Positions 33,246 to 42,807 of a stretch of 64,000 nt of DNA are shown here, in pieces. Where the stretch lies: NCBI RefSeq assembly GCF_036588685.1, contig NC_086374.1, forward strand, positions 33,038,886 through 33,102,885, given 5' to 3'. Position 1 is the first letter of the stretch, and each line of letters opens with the position of its first letter. The translations under genes and the position numbers were made by a program. The notes under the pieces are model-generated. The model worked only from the letters and a program-made list of their open reading frames with translations, had not been told where the DNA came from and ran no database searches. Source of the DNA: Mytilus trossulus. Lineage: Eukaryota > Mollusca > Bivalvia > Mytilida > Mytilidae.

Positions 33246-34806
33246 TATTTTGTACTAGTTCAGTGATAATGAAAATTGTAATCAATGACATTTTTTCATT
33301 GATTACAATTTTTAAATCAGGATTGTTTTACCAAATAATTAAGAAAATTCATGTTATGTAGGAATTTACACATTTTGTACATAAATCAGGCCGTCAGTTT
33401 TCTCGTTTGAATTGTTTTAAATTTGTCATTTAAGGGTCTTTTATAGCTGACTATACGGTACGGGTTTTGCTCAGTGTATATTGCAATAGAGTAACTTATA
33501 GAAATTATTAATTGGTCTTTAATGGAAGTTTGTCTCGTCATACGGCCGCATCTTTTTACTTTATTATGAGAACGGTGATTCTGTATTGTTGTGTTTTTGC
33601 TTTCGCAAACATATTTTACGAGCTATCCTTTCATCTGATATTTTTTCACAAATTCAAGCTTCAAAAAAGGGTCGGCGATCAATAATTTTTTTTATAATAT
33701 TTGAAATTATAGAATTGGCAAAGTATAGAAAATTCTTACACAGACCAATACCTACCTCACAGATAACCAGCAGGTCGAAATCCGATTTTGAATGATACAA
33801 TTATTTTCATTTTACTAGATGTGTATTTTTTTAGTAATTGCTATATGTGCATGTTCACATGGATAAATTTGTTTCTCAAGCGAACAACTATGGACCAGGA
33901 ATGCATTCCATGCACTTTTTATATACTATTGGTTATATTTGGTTGAGCGCTTCCATTTTCAACATATAACAAAGTATATCGGTTTACACTCAATCTTCTT
34001 AGACTTTAAAAAAAAAAGTTTCCAAACTGATTATTTTTATGTTTTCGGTTTCAATCTGTTTGTTTCGAGTTTGCATTGTTTACAAGTATAATCAAAGTAC
34101 TGAAGTACTGAACATCGGATGACCCCAAGTTCTTGTGGATGGTCACAAGTACTTGTCTCAGAAAAAAAAATCACATTTCTATACCTGAAACTGAGATTTA
34201 TGATTTTTTTTTCTGAGAAAAGTTCGTGCGTGGATGATGATTAAATGACAGGGAATTCAACCTCACTGCTTTAATATCTATTATATTGTGGTGATAGAAA
34301 TCAGTATATTCTGATGTGTTGTTATATATTAAATTAATATTTGTATATAGCAGTTACATGTATGTATAATTTTCATCCAATTGTTTATAATTCTATTCTT
34401 CGATACTAATAAAAGTGCAGTACACGTGCATGGTAGACACTCTTCAATAACAATTCGATTTTTCCAATAGATTAGATTTGAGTAGACATTCATGATTTTC
34501 GACATAACTTTCTTGTGATATTCCTCCGCATGCGTTAACACATTTCTTTTGTACGTGTGCATAGATTTTAATGCATATAAATATTTCAAACGACACAATA
34601 TGTTTGTATTATTAATTTCCGTTCTTTTGAGTATTCATTGCAGAAATGAATTTATAACAAGCGATATATCGATGATATCCGCGTAAATATGCGATCGGTT
34701 TCCAGTCAAAAACGAAAGTCAAATCTCTATGGCAACAATACATCGGAATTAATCCCCTCACGGTCATCGCGATGTAAGAATCAATATTCAAGCTATGTTT
34801 TCTCTG

Positions 34807-35112
34807 TTGAGATCTCACAAACATGTTTAACCCCGCCGCATTTTTGCGCCTGTCCCAAGTCAGGAGCCTCTGGCCTTTGTTAGTCTTGTATTATTTAAAT
34901 TTTAGTTTCTTGTGTACAATTTGGAAATTAGTATGGCGTTCATTATCACTGAACTAGTATATACTTGTTTAGGGGCCAGCTGAAGGACGCCTCCGGGTGC
35001 GGGAATTTCTCGCTACATTGAAGACCTGTTGGTGACCTTCTGCTGTTGTGTTTTTTTTATTTTGGTCGGGTTGTTGTCTCTTTGACACATTCCCCATTTC
35101 CATTCTCAATTT
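34807..35112 (+). repeat. Penelope-type tail A, 5'-truncated copy
   Basis: Nearly identical to 41224-41535 from GTTGAGATCTCACAAACATG to CATTCTCAATTTTAT. No RT precedes it, so it is a truncated retrocopy. Confidence 0.75.
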
Positions 35113-35210
35113 TATTTGTGGCGTTTTGTGAAGATAAAAAACATCTACTTTACACAACAAAAAAAATATTTGCACATTGATTTGTTATTTTTTTCTTTCT
35201 TGTCGGACAA

Positions 35211-35212
<2 letters not shown>

Positions 35213-35265
<53 letters not shown>
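35213..35265. repeat. (CT)n microsatellite
   Basis: About 26 uninterrupted CT dinucleotides. The long plus-strand frame across it (35116-35505) is an artefact of this run, giving alternating Ser-Leu. Confidence 0.9.
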
Positions 35266-35269
<4 letters not shown>

Positions 35270-36578
35270 ATGGCAAAAGAAAATTTTTAATTTTCATATA
35301 CATGCCTATTTACCAGGCAATTCTGTTGGAGATTCGAGAAAATAAACTTCATTCTGTCACACTACTTCTAAATATAATAACCCCATTTTTCATACACATA
35401 TTGCTAGGTAGATGTACTCACAGTAGATTAATAAAAATGATCATTAGCTATTCTGAAATTTTATGGCATACGAGTATTTCTCTGATAAAACTTTTTGTTA
35501 AATGAGTCGATGCAACAGCAAAAAATGATTGCACGTTTTACTGAATGTTCACGACTAAGAAGTACTTTTTCTCATGAGATCTATTGTGAGAATTTTCATT
35601 CATGTGTATAGCTTCGCAAATTTTTTAATAGCATTGCTAGAAATTACAGATACTATCTGGCTGAAAGATAATTAAGAAAATCTCACTTTTGTTTGCATTT
35701 CCCTTTTCAATGTATCTTGCATGCTATAATAAAGTGGGGGTGTGGTCATTAGTAAGTTTTCTCTTTGTTATAGCTCCGGGGCCTTGTCTTTATGGAGTAT
35801 CCCAGTTAAATATTTCGACATCTGATATCCTTGAAACAATGCAGATTTCCATTTTAATGCATATTAAACGAGAACTTTATTTTATATAGATCAGACCATT
35901 TCATTTAAATATGTTATGCCAAATATGCAAGAAAAGTCGTATACCAGTTTAACGTTATTATAACGCGAACGTCAAATTACGGTTACGGGGACATTTCATT
36001 GGACATCTTAGATCGTTTCGGATTTTCTACCTGCAATTCGAACAAAAGTTCATATCATATCATTTTAAAGGAAATTAAATGTATTTTCCGTTCATATCAG
36101 TCAACAGGTGATAAAATTAGAGATATAGTAGAATTTCGTTTGATAAAAAGCCTCTGAATTATTCTTTGTTATTTTGTCCATCGGGACATTTTATTGGACA
36201 CGGGAAAAATGACGATGTTTTTAAAATAAGACCGCAGTTACATAATGATGACTTCAGATAGCTTCTTCGGAACATGTATAATTTTTCTGATATTATTAAA
36301 ATCCATTTTCGTATGTAATATATTATGAAATTGAAGACAGAAAGTTTTTTTACGGGTTGAGCAGCAAATTGGGACATTTTTTTCTCTTTTTTGTTTAAAC
36401 TTTTCTGACGATCTTCCTACTCTTATAGTTAAAAACGTCTATTACTTCATTTAACGTTAAATGTATACAATATAGTTGTAAAATTTTAAACCATTCTACA
36501 TACTAATGAATCCGCACTGGGCTTTCAAAGACGCACATAAAACAAAATTGTAACAGCGGGACACCCTTAAAATGACGT

Positions 36579-36723
36579 TATAGTCTTTAGATTTGTCCCC
36601 ATTTCCTGTATCAATTGCCTTCCCATCTTTAATAGTATTTACATTTCATCACACAATATAAAGAACGTGATCCACAAAAATAATGATCAAAAATGAATAA
36701 TTTAGAATTACAAAACCGTAACA
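36579..36723 (-). repeat. 3' LTR, proximal part
   Basis: 145 bases aligning without gaps to 40816-40960, ending CCGTAACA on the plus strand (LTR start TGTTACGG). Confidence 0.9.
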
Positions 36724-36737
36724 TTACCCCCACCTTT
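36724..36737 (-). promoter_or_regulatory. Polypurine tract
   Basis: Minus strand AAAGGTGGGGGTAA directly abuts the 3' LTR start TGTTACGG. This is the expected position of the plus-strand primer in reverse transcription. Confidence 0.75.
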
Positions 36738-37449
36738 GAAAAACTGTTCGTCCTCGAACATGAATAATTTATCTTTACCTAAGAAATTTAAAAGTTAGTC
36801 ATCTATATGTTTCATGTCTTTTAAAAATACCCTATATATTAACAATAAAATTACATTACCAACTAAAAAATAATTTCCTTAATACAATCATTATAAGCTA
36901 AAAAGAAGTTCTTGTAATATGTTGCACTGTGTACTGGTGTCTTCTGTGGTGACTGACGCCTGGACCCCATTGTCTCTGATTTCTCTGTTCTCTATTATTG
37001 CTTCGACTTGGTTGGTATCTTCTTCTGTCGATGGGGGGAGGGGGGCAGCATAACTGGAACCTTGGGTCATTTAATGTCTCTTGCGTGGGGACCCCCAGGT
37101 GGCTCTAGTATATTTTGACCCACAGCCGCAGGTTCGCATGCTGGTTCCGTAACATCTGCATATGCTTGACATTCAGCTAGACATGTATTCTTTTGAACCG
37201 TTACTTGTATCAGCAATCCTTAAAAGTATTCGTCCTTGACTAGGATCGACTAAAGATCTGGCGACTAATAATTTATCTTTTGTGTCAACAAGCTCTGGAC
37301 ACTGTAGCCTGCACTAAATGAGTAGAATCACCTACCACTTTACCAAATACCAAAACCTCTGATCTTGGATGTAATACTGTAGTTTCCTCTGTTGCAAGCT
37401 TAAAAATGTTTACCATATTACTCTCTTTTTGACATATAATTTCCATATC
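36738..37449 (-). pseudogene. Collapsed pol region
   Basis: After the protease, minus-strand fragments resemble the PR-RT linker (LHPRSEVLVFGKVVG, ARSLVDPSQGRILLRIADT). The sequence soon changes to a short basic stretch (REQRNQRQWGPGRQS) that looks like a polyprotein end. RT, RNase H and integrase, usually about 3 kb, are missing. The joint is probably near 37050-37130. Confidence 0.5.
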
Positions 37450-37884
37450 TTAACTGCCAATGGTTAGTTTACTCTCCCTTATGTCAAGTTTACAATCTTT
37501 GTTATACAAAAAATTGTAACCAACAATAGCAGGCGCGTCGATATCTGCAATCACAAATCGTTGTTGAAATTTCTGCCCATTAATTTCAATATCAAAATCG
37601 GACTGCCCGAAAGTTGTTATTATCTCTCCATTTGCCAGTTTCAACTGTACCCCCTTATAAATTTTGTCTGGTCTCTGCGACTCCGGAATAGACAAAAATT
37701 TCCTGACATGAATAACTGTCAAGGTCGAACCGGTGTCTATCAGACAATTTACAAAAATACCATTAATCTTTATCTTAAAGTATAAACTATCATTTATGTC
37801 ATTATTTAATTCACACTTTTTGTGTGGCCCCTCATTTAAAAAAACATCGGCTAAAGGAGGGCCTGACTCTTTAGCCACTAACAG
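37450..37884 (-). CDS. Retropepsin-like aspartic protease of the LTR element
   Basis: About 143 codons. Contains the active-site triad FVNCLIDTGSTLTVI, the flap region (KGVQLKLANGEIITTFGQ) and the C-terminal hydrophobic-glycine motif APAIVGYNFL. It would process Gag. It has no convincing start of its own: the first residues LLVAKESGPPLADV follow directly from gag by a -1 shift at GGGAAAC (37884-37890). The reading frame is intact through the whole domain. Confidence 0.8.
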   Translation of the reverse strand: MLVAKESGPPLADVFLNEGPHKKCELNNDINDSLYFKIKINGIFVNCLIDTGSTLTVIHVRKFLSIPESQRPDKIYKGVQLKLANGEIITTFGQSDFDIEINGQKFQQRFVIADIDAPAIVGYNFLYNKDCKLDIRESKLTIGS

Positions 37885-37890
37885 TTTCCC
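37826..37890 (-). promoter_or_regulatory. Probable -1 ribosomal frameshift signal between gag and protease
   Basis: Heptamer G GGA AAC at 37890-37884 lies in the correct gag phase, 3 nt before the gag stop TAG (37880-37878). After a 7-nt spacer, GGCTAAAG (37876-37869) pairs perfectly with CTTTAGCC (37856-37849) around a 12-nt loop. Loop bases GGCCCT can pair with GGGGCC at 37831-37826, giving a possible H-type pseudoknot. Slipping back one base enters the protease frame exactly. The same heptamer is used by known retroviruses; its use here is inferred. Confidence 0.7.
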
Positions 37891-38159
37891 GACTTAAAGT
37901 TCTCTGTCTGTGTACCCTGGGACCATTTTGAAGTTTCAAACCTGTTGTTTGGCAAGTATTTGCCATTTTTCTGCATGTCTAGAAACTTTCTGCAATCTCT
38001 CTTAAAATGACCCGCTTTTCCGCAAAAGTAACACAAAAAATCTGTCTTTTGTGATTGATTAGGACCTCGACTTCTTTCTATATTGGCTATTCTATCCATT
38101 GTGCTGTTCATCTGTTGATAATCATCTTGTTCATCTACATCTATCATTCCCGTTTGCAT
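37878..38159 (-). pseudogene. Gag C-terminal part with CCHC zinc knuckle
   Basis: Contains CYFCGKAGHFKRDC, a CX2CX4HX4C nucleic-acid-binding knuckle. It ends TQTENFKSGNC then TAG, just after the frameshift heptamer. It is out of frame with the preceding gag part because of a one-base change near 38165. Confidence 0.8.
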
Positions 38160-39498
38160 TCGTAATCCAGCGCGATTATTAAATTACGTCTGTGCCGGTT
38201 GGCAAACGCCTCAAATTCAAGTCCTATCCTAACACTCTCATCTATTGAAATAGGCTTTCCCTGAAATATTGCCCACTCTAAATCTGCATCATTGAGAGAA
38301 TCTATGAAACAGTCACGGGCAAGCTGCTCACGAACTTCCATAGGGGCAGTTGGATATGCTAACCGTGTTAACTTTTTGATGTCCTGGGCGAGTTCCGGAA
38401 GTGATTGGTTTTTTCTCGAGTTGTACTATTCATCTGCGCTCTATATAGTTTCGCCTGATTGCTCGGTTGAAATCTTGAAGCAAGGGCAGTGACTTAATGA
38501 GTGAAGCTTCTCCTGAGATCTGGTCTTAAGTCACTAAGAATAGCCTGTGCTGAACCCCGTAAACATGTTGCCAATTCTAGCGCTTTAGATATATTGTCCC
38601 AGCCATTAATTTCTGCTACCATCTCAAAATGTACAAGATAATCTTGCCAACCACTGGTTCCGTCGAAAGTTGCTGGTTTCTTATTGCTACTGTACGATTT
38701 ATTATGCGAATTATTTCCTCTCATAACCCTGTTATCACCCCTATAATTATCTCCATAATCATTTGTCATACCATATGAACCCTGGCTAAACCCTTGATTA
38801 TCGCGATAACCAAGTATATCCCCACCCGTAGGTACTGTCCTGAAAGACTCCCGTGCATGGCCAGTGCACTCCCTGGGATCTTCTGTACCTGTGTAGATCT
38901 TCCATGGGTTCCCCCGCATGCCTTCTGAAGGCACCGTGTGTGTCCATTTTGGACCCTGAGAGACTTCCTGTAAAACCTCTACCCCTGTGAAGTCCTTTGG
39001 AGCTCGCTCCTCTGAACGACTTGGGCTATAAAATCTAGGAAAAGACGCCCGTTGCCGGGTTAAACGCTGGTTCTCAACATCGCCTATTCCAGTATTTATG
39101 TGTATGTCTCCCCTTCCATGGGATACCTGCTGATTTATAGTTCGCTCACGAGCAACTAAACCAGCTGCGGCTTTTTCTCCATAAACCGCCCTGCCAGTAG
39201 GTTCATTGATCTGTATTGAATCTTCATTATAATAATCAGTTCTAGTATTTCCATAACTGGTTCCCGGTTTATTATATATACATCGTTGTTCTTGTCTTTC
39301 GTAGCAACCTTCTCCGGCTTTCTTTACCCGTATCTGTACCTCTCCTGTTGGTGTAGCATTGATGTATGGTTCTGAGGCAGATGCGGGGAGTCTTGGTCCC
39401 TGGGCATGACCTTGGGCTAACGGCTGCTCTAAGTCCAGCTGCAAATATTGAGGTTTCTCTGAAAAAGTCCGTGCATATGATTCTTCACAGTCCGACAT
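38144..39498 (-). pseudogene. Gag N-terminal and capsid-like part, broken
   Basis: The ATG at 39498-39496 starts MSDCEESYARTFSEKPQYLQ. About 270 polar residues follow, then a capsid-like region (PATFDGTSGWQDYLVHFEMV, then AINGWDN-like and LATCLRGSAQAIL). A TAA at 38494-38496 stops the frame, yet similarity goes on in frame (TALASRFQPSNQAKLYRAQM). A shift at an A6 run (about 38409-38414) leads into SLPELAQDIKKLTRLAYP. Thus one nonsense and two frame changes inactivate gag, although the LTRs are young. Confidence 0.75.
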
Positions 39499-39532
39499 TT
39501 TTAACGGCAATATTTATGTTTATGGAGATTGT

Positions 39533-39550
39533 ATCCCACCGCTGCCACCA
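39533..39550 (-). promoter_or_regulatory. Primer-binding site, tRNA-Leu
   Basis: Minus strand TGGTGGCAGCGGTGGGAT, three bases after the 5' LTR end. It is complementary over 18 nt to the usual 3' end of a metazoan tRNA-Leu (AAG type) plus CCA, from my knowledge of that tRNA. Confidence 0.8.
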
Positions 39551-39553
39551 AAT

Positions 39554-40960
39554 TGTAGCGGGTCGAGGATTGGTAGCGTTTCTTTACTGCCTGTTGCCTG
39601 GTTTATCGGATACTGTGACTGCTATGCGGAGGTCAATATATACTGCTAGACTTCTGGTAAACAGTTGTTTCACTAATCAACCAATATTCAGATCAACTGC
39701 CGCCGTGGTCTTGTTTGTATAGGTTACGATAGCAATAAGGGGGTGGGGTAGGTAGCCTAACTAGCTGTATAAATGGCGGTTTGGCGTTTCAATAAATACA
39801 AAGTCGTATCTCGAACTTAAAATGTGTAATTTAATAAGTTAGACTAACGAGTTATTCAGCATTACATATTTATATGATTTATATAATCAATAAGTTTAAC
39901 AAATAACTGTTATAACAAGACTATGTTATATCTACAACTTTATACAAGAACGAAATATATAGTCAGTAACAACTGGTTACTTCTCTGGTACCTGTGATAG
40001 TTACAAAAGGGGGGAGTGGCTGGGGTAGCTCTGGTTCAATACGGGCAAGTGAACTGGACTGGTCATAACTAACAGTACTTAGTAAATCATCAAAGCATAT
40101 AATCCTTACAGATCCTTACACATTTCAGCATAAATGGAAGACTTAAGTTAATATATTTAAGGAAATTTATCATGAGAAGAAATTAACAGTTTATAGTTAA
40201 AAATTACGGTTTCCGCGTTGTTCCGCAATCGGCGGTAATGTGTAAATATTCACAATGAACCTTCTTATTTAGCTAGCGTGATCCTAATATACCTTTGTAA
40301 TAAAAAGATCTAGAATAAATAATAATAATAATCCTCAAAATCCTAAAATATTAGAACCTAACCTTAATAAAATAACTGGATATATAAATTCTATATTTCT
40401 GCTAGTTTGTTTATAAATGAACAATATGGCTGCCCAGGAGGAACAAGACTGAATAAGAGAGAATGTCGCGCATGAATTTATAGTACACGACACACTTTGG
40501 ACACGATTTTGGACACACTTTTGACGTTTCTAACGTCAAATGACGTAACGACACAAACTGCACTTTAAACATACGGGGACTATTATAAGAACCTTGTAAA
40601 TAAACAATGGCGGCCCCCAGGGTTGAAGTCACCCGGTAATAAAAAGGGATAAAAGCTACATGTATGGGAGACTTATGATCGTTGATACCGGTATAACTAC
40701 AACAAGGAACCAGAGAATCACGTTAGTTTTACGTGACTGTAAGTTAAATGTACAACTCGTACATAAAAATAGTAAATTATACACTGGTCACAAACATCAT
40801 ACAATTATAAAAATATATAGTCTTTAGATTTGTCCCCATTTCCTGTATCAATTGCCTTCCCATCTTTAATAGTATTTACATTTCATCACACAATATAAAG
40901 AACGTGATCCACAAAAGAAATGATCAAAAATGAATAATTTAGAATTATAAAACCGTAACA
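39554..40960 (-). repeat. 5' LTR (1407 bp)
   Basis: Runs TGTTACGG...CCGCTACA in element orientation. Complete, unlike the 3' LTR. Its bases 40468-40815 have no counterpart in the 3' LTR. Confidence 0.9.
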
Positions 40961-41535
40961 ATACTAAACCCCTAACGGGAAGGATTGTGCCTGATGTTCA
41001 TATGATGCAATCATAATCTTTCAGTCAGTTTAATTGAAGTCTGGAGCTGGCATGTCAGTTAACTGCTAGTAGTCTGTTGTTATTTATGTATTATTGTCAT
41101 TTTGTTTATTTTCTTTGGTTACATCTTCTGACATCAGACTCGGACTTCTCTTGAACTGAATTTTAATGTGCGTATTGTTATGCGTTTACTTTTCTACATT
41201 GGTTAGAGGTATAGGGGGAGGGTTGAGATCTCACAAACATGTTTAACCCCGCCGCATTTTTGCGCCTGTCCCAAGTCAGGAGCCTCTGGCCTTTGTTAGT
41301 CTTGTATTATTTTAATTTTAGTTTCTTGTGTACAATTTGGAAATTAGTTTGGCGTTCATTATCACTGAACTAGTATATATTTGTTTAGGGGCCAGCTGAA
41401 GGACGCCTCCGGGTGCGGGAATTTCTCGCTACATTGAAGAACTGTTGGTGACCTTCTGCTGTTGTTTTTTTGTTTTTTTATTTGGTCGGGTTGTTGTCTC
41501 TTTGACACATTCCCCATTTCCATTCTCAATTTTAC
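40961..41535 (+). repeat. Penelope-type family A 3' tail
   Basis: Continues the element cut at 32176: ATACTAAACCCCTAACGGG, later CATGTTTAACCCCGCCGC, TCAGGAGCCTCTGGCC and GACGCCTCCGGGTGCGGG, and finally CATTTCCATTCTCAATTTTA. This is the reference copy for the fragments at 1, 3785, 20300, 33091, 34807 and 53733. Confidence 0.7.
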
Positions 41536-41739
41536 TATCTCGTGTAGTGCTTAAAGTTAATGGCTTTGCAATAAAAAGTTACTTATAAACTCAAATGTAT
41601 CTCTCTATTGTTATACGTACAAACAGATGAAAATGACTAGTCAATCCGCAAAAAAAAAAAAGTTTCCATAAGAATACAGATAAAAATCTAACATTAAAAA
41701 CCGAGCTCGCAACAGGAATATTAAGTTTTACCTTTGTCC

Positions 41740-42235
41740 GTCTACAGTGCGTACCGAAATTAGTTTCCGTACGCGTTCTCCAACTTTATAGTTTGCCTCA
41801 ACCAAATGTTTTGAAACATTTATTATAAAAAAAAATTGGAGTTTTGTGGCGTCAATTTTACAATTCTAGAGTTATGCGTCTTTACAATTGGAAAAAAATG
41901 CTGAATTTTATGTTTCCGTTTTCTAACGCAAGTTTGCCGCAACCAAATGGTTGGATATTACATGCACAATGCTTATTACCACAATTATGATGGCATCACT
42001 TTTACCCTCTGGAGTTATTCCCCTATACACATTGATGGAAACATTGCTGAATGTTTCGTTTCCCTTCTCTCTAACTTAAGATTGCCTCACTAAACGTTAT
42101 GAATCTTATACATAATAATTATTACCACAATACACAGATCAAATTTGAATTTTCAGTGTCACTTTTACTGTTCTTGAGTTATGTCCCTGTATATAATGTT
42201 GTATGCAAGCGGGTATAATCTGTGTCACATGAACA
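41740..42235. repeat. About three tandem units of about 145 bp
   Basis: TTTGCCTCAACCAAATG-like words recur at about 41793, 41936 and 42082, each followed by an ACATAATNATTACCACAAT-like and a CTTTTAC-GAGTTATG-like block. Degenerate satellite-type repeat. Confidence 0.6.
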
Positions 42236-42261
42236 CATTCTCCATTTATTATATTATATAA

Positions 42262-42345
42262 AAATAAGGAGATGTGGTATTTATTATTGCCAATGAGACT
42301 ACTATTCACCAAAGTTCAAATTCAGTGGATGCAAGCCATTATAGA
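42262..42345 (-). repeat. Dispersed repeat fragment
   Basis: GGAGATGTGGTATTTATTAT then TTGCCAATGAGAC is the reverse of the motif at 21785-21825. Confidence 0.5.
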
Positions 42346-42606
42346 CAACCGTACGAAAAAAGCCCAGATTTTTCTCATTGATCATATGAACAGTTGTTAT
42401 AGCAATATCGTATGAATACGAAGTTGAAACAAGAACACATTAAAAATTCTGATCAGTAACTTTATTTTTATTAAAAAATAATTCGCAATCAATTAAACTT
42501 TTACTTTAAACAAACCAAATATGGCATTTCATATATTATCTTTCTCTGCGAAATATGAGATGCCTCGCTTAACCTGTTTATCATGTGCACAGTTTTTAGG
42601 AATAGA

Positions 42607-42807
42607 CTACACCTTATTATTTGATTTTTCATCATGCTCTTGATCCTCTTCTTGTATTTCGTGAAGTTCTGTTTTTTGTCCTTGTTTGTGATTAATATCC
42701 GCCCATTCTTGTACCTCACCTTTAGCCAAAATAATGTAAGCAACAGCACCCACACAATACACAGCAGCGGCTATGTAAAATGCTATCCGCCATTCCTCTG
42801 GTTTTTT
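42607..42807 (-). CDS. SLC17A5-like: SLC17-like exon 10 (TM12 and C-tail)
   Basis: Acceptor TTAAATTTTCAG. Encodes KKPEEWRIAFYIAAAVYCVG and the family end AKGEVQEWA, then an acidic tail ending SNNKV and TAG at 42609-42607. Confidence 0.9.
   Translation of the reverse strand, partial: KKPEEWRIAFYIAAAVYCVGAVAYIILAKGEVQEWADINHKQGQKTELHEIQEEDQEHDEKSNNKV

Larger units (their letters stand above)
33091..36578. other. Foreign block within the 3' LTR
   Basis: Replaces the 348 bases that the other LTR has at 40468-40815. It starts with a reversed Penelope-type tail A fragment (33091-33245), holds a hairpin at about 33273-33315, a second tail A copy (34807-35112), a CT repeat and about 1.4 kb of unassigned DNA. 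GGGACATTTNATTGGACA-like words recur at about 35988 and 36182. No gene recognised. Confidence 0.6.
32177..40960 (-). mobile_element. LTR retrotransposon (Gypsy-like), gag-protease only
   Basis: Minus-strand element bounded by TG...CA LTRs and a 4-bp ATAC target duplication. The 5' LTR is 39554-40960; the 3' LTR is 36579-36723 plus 32177-33090, split by 3.5 kb of foreign sequence. Primer-binding site 39533-39550, polypurine tract 36724-36737. Internal DNA is only about 2.8 kb: gag with a CCHC knuckle and an aspartic protease. Reverse transcriptase, RNase H and integrase are absent. I counted about seven mismatches over 914 aligned LTR bases and no indel, so insertion is recent. The Gypsy-type assignment rests on the gag-PR style and is moderately sure. 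Confidence 0.85.
29110..41535 (+). mobile_element. Penelope-type retroelement (family A), interrupted by two insertions
   Basis: Element pieces: 29110-30149 (RT), 31604-32176 (RT C-terminal part) and 40961-41535 (3' tail ending CATTCTCAATTTTA). Between them sit a foldback element (30150-31603) and an LTR retrotransposon (32177-40960). RT motifs in order: VPADKAAYNIII, YWLPKLHKTPYKYRFI, SGINYFWSVKNS, FDFSTLYTTLPH, IPMGTNCAPLIADLF, FRYLDDIL and CPFLDLDIY. This motif style fits Penelope-like RTs. No GIY-YIG endonuclease is seen. Stops near 29188 and 29587 and a shift near 29400 break the frame, so the copy is dead. Confidence 0.7.

Noticed and set aside
35116-35505. 129-codon plus frame
   Set aside because: Kept open by the CT microsatellite (Ser-Leu run).
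39366-39722. 118-codon plus frame across the 5' LTR edge
   Set aside because: Antisense to gag and the LTR; no domain.
40600-40660. Hammerhead or other ribozyme in the Penelope-type tail or LTR
   Set aside because: I found no CTGATGA...GAAA arrangement there.
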